From: Cytophagales bacterium
GTDB taxonomy: Bacteria > Bacteroidota > Bacteroidia > Cytophagales > Cyclobacteriaceae
DNA length: 5,124 bases
Direction: 5' to 3'
NCBI GenBank assembly: GCA_003541895.1
Contig: DPLR01000450.1
Span: forward strand, 1-5,124
Positions 1-3,933 of this stretch are shown piece by piece. The stretch's first letter is position 1. Every line of letters starts with the position of its first letter. The notes below the pieces were generated by a model. The model saw nothing but the letters and a program-made list of their open reading frames with translations. It did no database searches and was not told the DNA's origin. A program made the position numbers and the translations under genes.

Positions 1-51
1 TCATTTGGCTTTAGCTCCTAAACCGCGCTACGTCACATGCACAAGGCGTTG
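1..51 (+). repeat. Palindromic cassette-junction element A, right part only
   Basis: The window opens inside this element. Bases 1-51 align with 2158-2209 (element C) with only a few differences, including the shared block TCATTTGGCTTTAGCTCCT, the right arm of C's central hairpin and the CCGCGCTACG inner-stem arm. It ends in GTTG at 48-51, after which the sequence becomes specific to the next gene unit. The left half, and so the folding partner, lies outside the window. That A and C are close copies while B and D form a second pair shows at least two subfamilies of the element within one array. Confidence 0.75.
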
Positions 52-65
52 CCAGCCATAGGGTC

Positions 66-254
66 CGACAAAGTAGTTTTTCAAACGGACACCTAACCGA
101 TTATCTACCGGGAAGAAGGAATACTTTTTAAACCCGTATATTTTCTGACATCTGACAATTTTCTGCTATGACGAATACTATTTTATTGAGATTTATGACT
201 AAGATCATTTTTTTCTACCGGTAGCTTGACGATCTTCTGACTCAGAGATCTAAA
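66..254 (+). other. Leader upstream of the kinase gene
   Basis: No coding region is evident here. The stretch is A+T-rich and the likely place for a promoter, but I do not find a clean Bacteroidota TAnnTTTG -7 box with a matching -33 box. It holds a perfect 10-bp palindrome, CTACCGGTAG, at 215-224, about 30 bp before the kinase start, which might be an operator but could be chance. The first 20 bases resemble the start of the leader behind element E. Confidence 0.4.
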
Positions 255-1346
255 ATGTCGACTGAACTAACCCATACTGAATCAATAGGACTACTTGTAG
301 CCGACCATGTTTCCGCCATGCTTGCTTACTGGGACAAAGATCTGATCTGTCGGTTTGCAAATGCCGCATATAGAGATTGGTTCGGTAGAACACGTGAAGA
401 AATGGTTGGCAAAATCACCATTAAAGAATTACTTGGTCCCATCTATGATCAAAACCTACCTTACATTTCAGGCGCCCTGGAGGGCAAACCTCAGACTTTT
501 GAAAGAGAAATACCGACTCCAAGCGGGAGCGTACGGCATTCTATCGCCAACTATTTTCCTGACATTGTAAATGGAGAGGTCAGAGGCTTTTTTGTTCATG
601 TAGCCGATATTACCAATTTGAAACTATTGGAAAGAGAGTTAATTAAATCAAATGAAGTAATAACCGATCAAAATAAGCGTCTATTAAGCTTTGCCAATAT
701 TGTTTCGCATAATCTAAAATCTTATGCTGGAAATCTCAAATCAATACTCGAGTTATTTCTAAGGTCGAAATCTGAAGAAGAAAAAAAAGTCATGCTAAAT
801 CACTTACAAAGTATTTCAAGTGGGTTTAGTGCAACGGTAAGCCATTTGACCGAAATAGTTGAAGTACAAAATCAGTTAGAATTAAGATTGGAACAAATCA
901 ATCTTTATGATTATGTGAAACGAACAATAGATGTTCTGCGAGTAGAAATTGATTTAACAAATTCAATTTTCCACAATAACGTCAACAGCAATCTAACCCT
1001 GCAGACAAATTCGGCTTATATGGAAAGTATACTTTTAAATCTTCTGACAAATGCAATTAAATACAGGCATTCTGAGAAAAAGCTTGTGGTTGAAATTGAC
1101 GCAGCCTTAAAAATCAATGAATTGCAACTAATAGTTAAAGATAACGGACGGGGTATTAATCTAGAAAAACATAAGAATGAAATCTTTGGTCTTCATAAAA
1201 CCTTTCATGGAAATCCTGATGCTAAGGGAGTTGGATTGTTTATTACAAAATTGCAAGTAGAAGCACTGAACGGACGAATTGAGGTTAAAAGCAAAGAGAA
1301 CGAGGGAACATCTTTTATTATTCATTTTCCAATTCGTGACAATTGA
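255..1346 (+). CDS. PAS-domain sensor histidine kinase, cytosolic
   Basis: A 363-residue two-component sensor kinase that should autophosphorylate on histidine and pass phosphate to a response regulator, which is not in the window. Residues about 10-122 form a PAS domain, with FANAAYRDWFG and the closing FFVHVADIT strand. Residues about 122-147 look like a helical linker. The dimerisation/phospho-acceptor helix carries SHNLK, with His152 the probable acceptor. The ATPase domain follows: N-box LLNLLTNAIKY (259-270, key Asn266), G1 box DNGRGI (296-301), IFGLHKTF (310-317), G2 GVGLFI (325-330) and the closing GTSF. No membrane segment or signal peptide is seen, so it probably senses a cytosolic or diffusible cue. 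The ATG at 255 precedes the whole PAS domain. GAT outnumbers GAC for Asp, unlike the small genes downstream. The family is certain; ligand and partner are unknown. Confidence 0.93.
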   Translation: MSTELTHTESIGLLVADHVSAMLAYWDKDLICRFANAAYRDWFGRTREEMVGKITIKELLGPIYDQNLPYISGALEGKPQTFEREIPTPSGSVRHSIANYFPDIVNGEVRGFFVHVADITNLKLLERELIKSNEVITDQNKRLLSFANIVSHNLKSYAGNLKSILELFLRSKSEEEKKVMLNHLQSISSGFSATVSHLTEIVEVQNQLELRLEQINLYDYVKRTIDVLRVEIDLTNSIFHNNVNSNLTLQTNSAYMESILLNLLTNAIKYRHSEKKLVVEIDAALKINELQLIVKDNGRGINLEKHKNEIFGLHKTFHGNPDAKGVGLFITKLQVEALNGRIEVKSKENEGTSFIIHFPIRDN

Positions 1347-1395
1347 CAATATGTAAACAATAGCGAATCAAAGCAGTGAATGACCCTACGGCTGG

Positions 1396-1559
1396 CAACA
1401 AAATGTTTCTGCAATGGCGGGGTTCGGTGTCCTCATTACTTTCGGTTTCTTTATTTAAATTTATCACGTGGGACAGGGCGCAACTGGTCGGCCTTAACAT
1501 TTCGCTTCGCTCCCTTGTTAAGGCCTCCTATGCCCGCCACTGCAGAAACACAAACGTTG
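1396..1559 (+). repeat. Palindromic cassette-junction element B (attC-like)
   Basis: A 164-bp element from CAAC (1396-1399) to GTTG (1556-1559). The inner stem pairs 1404-1421 with 1533-1550, 17 of 18 positions, the exception being A1414 opposite C1540. Between the CAAC/GTTG box and this stem lies an unpaired pocket (AAAA against CAAAC). A central hairpin has perfect 10-bp arms GGCCTTAACA (1490-1499) and TGTTAAGGCC (1516-1525) around a 16-base pyrimidine-rich loop. A 21-bp one-sided block at 1470-1490 is shared with elements C and D. The order box, internal loop, stem, central hairpin matches integron attC sites, though the GTTG end does not fit GTTRRRY. No U-tract follows the hairpin. Confidence 0.8.
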
Positions 1560-2205
1560 TGCGTCATGCTTGCTGGACAATATGGAACAAGGAATAAAAA
1601 TAAAAGTAATAAGAGAGCCAGATGACGATGGACTGTATGAGTACAAAATAAGTTTATCAAACGGGGACACATTTGCGTCATTGGACTTTTGGGGTTACGC
1701 AGACGACTTCAGAGAATTTGGAGAAGGCTTGATGAATTTCCCAAATGGACTTAAGGATGTAGTGACTTATGAATTAGGTGAAGACAAGATTGACGGACAA
1801 ATGAAGTGGGCTTACTACGCGCTTCTTAAAGTATTTTGCTTTAAGGCTTCTGGACAATCCGTAATAAATGTAATCATTGACAACCATGCCGACATTCCCG
1901 ACTATCAACGAAATGAGTTCTATATTAAATCAGAACCTGCTGCAATCAATAGACTCGGAGAAAAACTCAAAGGCTGGTCACCTGACAAAGAAAAAGAATT
2001 AACATGGGACTCGAATGGACTTGAGTAAGCAAGCACGAACACACAACAGTGTGCATGTGCCATAGCGCTGGTGCAGTGTTGTGTTTTAGTTTTGTTTTCA
2101 TAATTTAGTTTCGGTGTGTGGGACAAGACGCAGCAGGTCGCTAAAGCTATTCGTTCCTCATTTGGCTTTAGCTCCTCAACCGCGCTACGGCACATGCACT
2201 AGGTC
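1556..2205 (+). mobile_element. Integron-like gene cassette 2 (148-aa unknown)
   Basis: The start, from 1556, reads GTTGTGCGTCATGCTTGC. The end of the unit, up to CAAC at 2044-2047, is its reverse complement with one inserted base and a few differences, the TGCTTGC/GCAAGCA part and the GTTGTG/CACAAC part matching. As in the other cassettes an A (1566) faces a C (2036) near position 11. The gene fills nearly all of the unit: its start codon is 26 bases after the GTTG and its stop codon reaches into the end arm. This is the least well-paired of the four complete cassettes. Confidence 0.5.
1582..2028 (+). CDS. Uncharacterised 148-aa cassette protein
   Basis: I do not recognise this protein. It is acidic, has no signal peptide or membrane helix, and is probably a folded cytosolic protein with mixed strands and helices. 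It opens with a strand-like stretch (KIKVIREPDDDGLYEYKISLSNGDTF), then a conserved-looking DFWGYADDFREFGEGL helix region and a hydrophobic ALLKVFCFK segment. Its size and make-up recall small immunity-type or orphan accessory proteins, but that is only an impression. I chose ATG at 1582; an in-frame TTG at 1570 lies inside the cassette arm and would add four residues. The GGACAA hexamer sits just before the ATG, as it does before the next gene. Asp is coded by GAC 12 times and GAT 3 times, unlike the kinase. The reading frame is real by length and composition; the function is open. Confidence 0.8.
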   Translation: MEQGIKIKVIREPDDDGLYEYKISLSNGDTFASLDFWGYADDFREFGEGLMNFPNGLKDVVTYELGEDKIDGQMKWAYYALLKVFCFKASGQSVINVIIDNHADIPDYQRNEFYIKSEPAAINRLGEKLKGWSPDKEKELTWDSNGLE

Positions 2206-2209
2206 GTTG
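2044..2209 (+). repeat. Palindromic cassette-junction element C (attC-like)
   Basis: A 166-bp element from CAAC (2044-2047) to GTTG (2206-2209). The inner stem pairs GCATGTGCCATAGCGC (2053-2068) with 2182-2197, 15 of 16 positions, the exception being A2062 opposite C2188. The central hairpin has perfect 8-bp arms GCTAAAGC (2140-2147) and GCTTTAGC (2165-2172). The inner stem differs in sequence from those of B and D yet keeps the same layout and the same mismatch position, 15 bases after CAAC. The 21-bp one-sided block is at 2120-2140. Its right part is nearly identical to element A. Confidence 0.8.
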
Positions 2210-2868
2210 TAGGGCATTTTTTCAGGACAATGAAGTACAAGAATTACAAATCCGCGATTCACAATTTTGCACACTCATTCATGAGCATTGACTACATGAA
2301 AAGTGGACGACTTGCAGTAAACGTACTCATTGACCTACACAACCAAGGACTTGAGACAAAAGCGACATTTGATTTTGTTCGACAATCAATTGAACCGATT
2401 GAGGCAAAATCAAAAGAAAGTAAAAAATTACTAGCGGACTACTTGGACTGGTTGCCGGACCATTTCTCAAAACATAATTGCGACCTTTCAAAACTCGAGA
2501 GACTGGAGGTGACAATTTCAATTGACTTTGACAAAGCTATCACTCCGTTGAGAATGAACGATGCAATTGAGTTTGTTGTCGTGACATCGACAAATTGGAA
2601 GGCAGACGGAAGGGACGATGAAGAAATTGAAATCAAACAAACTGAAGTTATAAAGCGGGCGTTTTTGAAATCGGGAATTCCAGAGTTCAACTAGAAAAAA
2701 CGCCCTACAACACAATGTTTATGCAATGCGGGGGTTTGGTGTTAAATTAAAGTTTATGTTTCAAAATGTAGTTCGGTCACGGGGGACAGTTCGGAGCAGG
2801 TCGGGCTTAACATTCCGCTGCGCTTCATTTTTAAGCCCTCCTATTCCCCGCACTGCATAAACACAAAC
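2206..2868 (+). mobile_element. Integron-like gene cassette 3 (154-aa unknown)
   Basis: The clearest cassette arms in the window together with those of cassette 4. The start GTTGTAGGGCATTTTTTC (2206-2223) pairs with the end GAAAAAACGCCCTACAAC (2694-2711) at 17 of 18 positions. The only mismatch is A2216 opposite C2701. The arms overlap the last base of the gene's stop codon and end seven bases before its start codon, so the unit is essentially arm, gene, arm, element. This 18-bp identity is unrelated in sequence to the arms of the neighbouring units. Confidence 0.6.
2230..2694 (+). CDS. Uncharacterised 154-aa cassette protein
   Basis: I do not recognise the family. The product is a soluble, charged protein without signal peptide or membrane segment. 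The first two thirds look helical (MKYKNYKSAIHNFAHSFMSIDY, then LLADYLDWLPDHFSKH). A strand-rich part follows (LEVTISIDF, AIEFVVVTSTNW), and then a charged tail. There is a WxxDGRDDEE stretch near residues 123-132, but I see no catalytic motif I can name. The ATG overlaps the end of a GGACAA hexamer 19 bases after GTTG, leaving a leader of only 24 bases, so transcription probably enters from upstream. Asp is coded by GAC 10 times and GAT 3 times. The TAG stop touches the cassette arm. The compact fit between arms supports the reading frame. Confidence 0.8.
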   Translation: MKYKNYKSAIHNFAHSFMSIDYMKSGRLAVNVLIDLHNQGLETKATFDFVRQSIEPIEAKSKESKKLLADYLDWLPDHFSKHNCDLSKLERLEVTISIDFDKAITPLRMNDAIEFVVVTSTNWKADGRDDEEIEIKQTEVIKRAFLKSGIPEFN

Positions 2869-2872
2869 GTTG
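2708..2872 (+). repeat. Palindromic cassette-junction element D (attC-like)
   Basis: A 165-bp element from CAAC (2708-2711) to GTTG (2869-2872), the close relative of B. The inner stem pairs 2716-2733 with 2846-2863 at 17 of 18 positions, with A2726 opposite C2853. The unpaired pocket next to the outer box is ACAA against CAAAC. The central hairpin has perfect 8-bp arms GGGCTTAA (2803-2810) and TTAAGCCC (2831-2838). The 21-bp one-sided block is at 2783-2803. The right end CATAAACACAAACGTTG is nearly that of B. The stem lacks a following T-run, so a simple intrinsic terminator does not explain it. Confidence 0.8.
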
Positions 2873-3618
2873 GCGGCAATAAATTTTTGATGAAGACCAG
2901 ACTCATAATATTCTTTAGCCTTACAATCTTGTTGACCCAATGTGGGGACAAACGAGCCAAGGAATTCCTAAAAATTACAGCCAGGTTAAGTTGGAATTTC
3001 CTCACAGCTTAACAGATCATTTTCCAAACGAATTCAAGACCCTTGGACAAATAGAAGCAGTTACTCCAGGTGGAGCATACGCGTATAATATGGCTTTTCT
3101 CTGTTTGAGTTTAAAGGCCGACTCAACTGAGTTAATCGACTTGGAGGCTAGATTAAAAAAAGCAAGCGCCAAACAGTTTAGTCCAAGCGACACATCATTG
3201 ATTATTGTTGGTGACACGGTGGACTATTCAAAAAAAATAAATGGGACACCGATTCCTTCATTTTCTCTTTACGAAAAGGACTTCGGACTGAATTCAGTAA
3301 GACTGGACAAAGACTTTTCAATTTATGTCTTGGAGAGCAAGCGTGGCGAATACATGATCAAAGAGAATTTGACAACGAAGAACAAGGTTCCGGACAACTG
3401 GAAAAATGGCTTTTCACGTGGACTCGCAATTAATAAAGAGAAGAAAGAAGTTTTGTACTGGCTGACCATGTGGTGAAAAATTTACTGCCGCCAACAATGT
3501 GTTTATGTCAGCACAGGTGGCTCGCGGACAATACGTCTTTTACATTTTACGTCCGAAGTTTTCAACGCAAGTCATTTCATTTAACTTGCGTTGCCAGTGC
3601 CGCCATAAACACTTGGGC
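2869..3618 (+). mobile_element. Integron-like gene cassette 4 (lipoprotein)
   Basis: The first 22 bases (2869-2890) pair with 3474-3495 at 20 of 22 positions. One mismatch is again A2879 opposite C3485 at position 11; the other is near the far end of the arm. The arm starts at the gene's TGA stop codon (3474) and the opposite arm ends at the first base of its ATG (2890), so the coding region fills the unit exactly. This cassette lacks the GGACAA hexamer seen 19 bases after GTTG in its neighbours. Confidence 0.6.
2890..3476 (+). pseudogene. Small lipoprotein gene, frameshifted at a G-run
   Basis: An ATG at 2890 opens MKTRLIIFFSLTILLTQCG, a typical lipoprotein export signal: a basic start, a hydrophobic core, then Cys18 as the lipidation site. 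The -1 residue is Gln, looser than the usual Gly/Ala/Ser. That frame stops at 3010-3012. The rest of the protein lies in another frame, open from about 2940 to the TGA at 3474-3476. One extra G in GGGG (2944-2947) would join them as LLTQCGGQTSQGIPKNYSQV, a 195-residue precursor. The mature part, about 177 residues, has no motif I recognise; it contains VTPGGAYAYNMAFLCLSL and ends in LYWLTMW. The 3' frame is intact, with GAC-biased Asp codons, so the break is recent, a sequencing error, or a slippage switch. Reading from ATG 2940 alone would give a protein without its export signal. Confidence 0.75.
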
Positions 3619-3622
3619 GTTG
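3492..3622 (+). repeat. Palindromic cassette-junction element E, short divergent form
   Basis: A 131-bp element from CAAC (3492-3495) to GTTG (3619-3622), about 35 bp shorter than B-D. The inner stem pairs GTGTTTATG (3499-3507) with CATAAACAC (3604-3612) perfectly. It then crosses a three-base mismatch that includes A3510 opposite C3601 and resumes with GCAC/GTGC. The central hairpin has perfect 10-bp arms CAACGCAAGT (3563-3572) and ACTTGCGTTG (3584-3593) with an 11-base loop. It lacks the GCAGGTCG part of the block shared by B, C and D and keeps only a GCGGACA echo. Same design, different sequence, so probably a cassette that arrived from another lineage. Confidence 0.7.
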
Positions 3623-3933
3623 GTAGCAATAGGGCCCGGACAAATTTGTGTTTCAAAAAAAACGGGCGACAATTTTCTAACAAAGATTTCCCACAGGGAC
3701 AAGTGAACGGCTTTGCAGACAACCTGGACTTTGAAAAAATTAAACTTGGGACAGACTAAAAAACAATACAGCCGACCCTTCGCATTTTTAAGAAGATTCT
3801 CCTTCGAATTACCCCGCACATTTGGCACATGCCACAGCCGCGCAAACCCACCGCGACACCAAAGCTATGGCAAGAGCCAAATCCCCCACCGCACGACATT
3901 TTTCATTAAATTGCTATTTGACGTAACTATGAC
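3623..3933 (+). other. About 310 bp without a convincing gene
   Basis: This leader stands out among cassettes with leaders of about 20 bp. Its first 35 bases resemble 52-86 in cassette 1. One frame ends in a protein-like tail, VNGFADNLDFEKIKLGTD followed by TAA at 3757-3759, with no plausible start of its own outside element E; it may be the remnant of a lost cassette gene. The stretch from about 3765 to 3905 is rich in C and poor in G on this strand (for example CCGCGCAAACCCACCGCGAC), unlike anything else here, and contains the imperfect palindrome TGGCACATGCCA near 3821. No tRNA, clear promoter or terminator was found. It must hold the start signals for the nuclease gene unless transcription enters from upstream. 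Confidence 0.5.

Larger units (their letters stand above)
48..1555 (+). mobile_element. Integron-like gene cassette 1 (histidine kinase)
   Basis: The unit runs from one GTTG (48) to the base before the next (1556). Its first 18 bases (48-65) pair with 1382-1399, just before and including CAAC of the next element, with 17 of 18 positions complementary. The single mismatch is A58 opposite C1389. On circularisation the two arms would lie together and extend the stem of element B. Unlike the short cassettes behind it, this one has about 200 bp of leader before its gene, so it may carry its own promoter. Calling it a mobile cassette is inference from the arm pairing. No integrase or free circle is visible. 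Confidence 0.55.

Noticed and set aside
1570..1581. TTG at 1570 as the start of the 148-aa protein
   Set aside because: It lies within the cassette arm, and an ATG four codons later sits directly after GGACAA as in the next gene.
1376..1625. Overlapping + strand reading frames of 73 and 81 aa across element B
   Set aside because: They lie on the palindrome and its arms, their translations are low-complexity and non-protein-like, and the folded DNA explains the sequence better.
2087..2094. TAGTTTTG in element C as a Bacteroidota -7 promoter box (TAnnTTTG)
   Set aside because: No TTG-type -33 element lies at a suitable distance upstream, and one match to so loose a pattern is expected by chance.
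48..3495. Terminal inverted repeats of separate small transposons or MITEs
   Set aside because: Arms differ from unit to unit while the intervening elements are related, the reverse of what transposon ends show, and no target-site duplications were seen. Pairing of mRNA ends remains a weaker alternative.
1490..3593. Rho-independent terminators in the central hairpins
   Set aside because: The hairpins are strong but none is followed by a T-run, and each is nested inside a larger palindrome. They may still slow transcription.
1396..3622. Classical integron attC sites
   Set aside because: The layout fits but none of the five GTTG ends reads GTTRRRY, so I call them attC-like only.
1396..3622. 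CRISPR array
   Set aside because: Repeats are over 130 bp, palindromic and spaced by genes; there are no short direct repeats with uniform spacers.
3470..3759. Reading frames of 78 and 86 aa running through element E
   Set aside because: Both read through the palindrome. Only the last 18 residues of one look protein-like, and these are described as a possible remnant instead.
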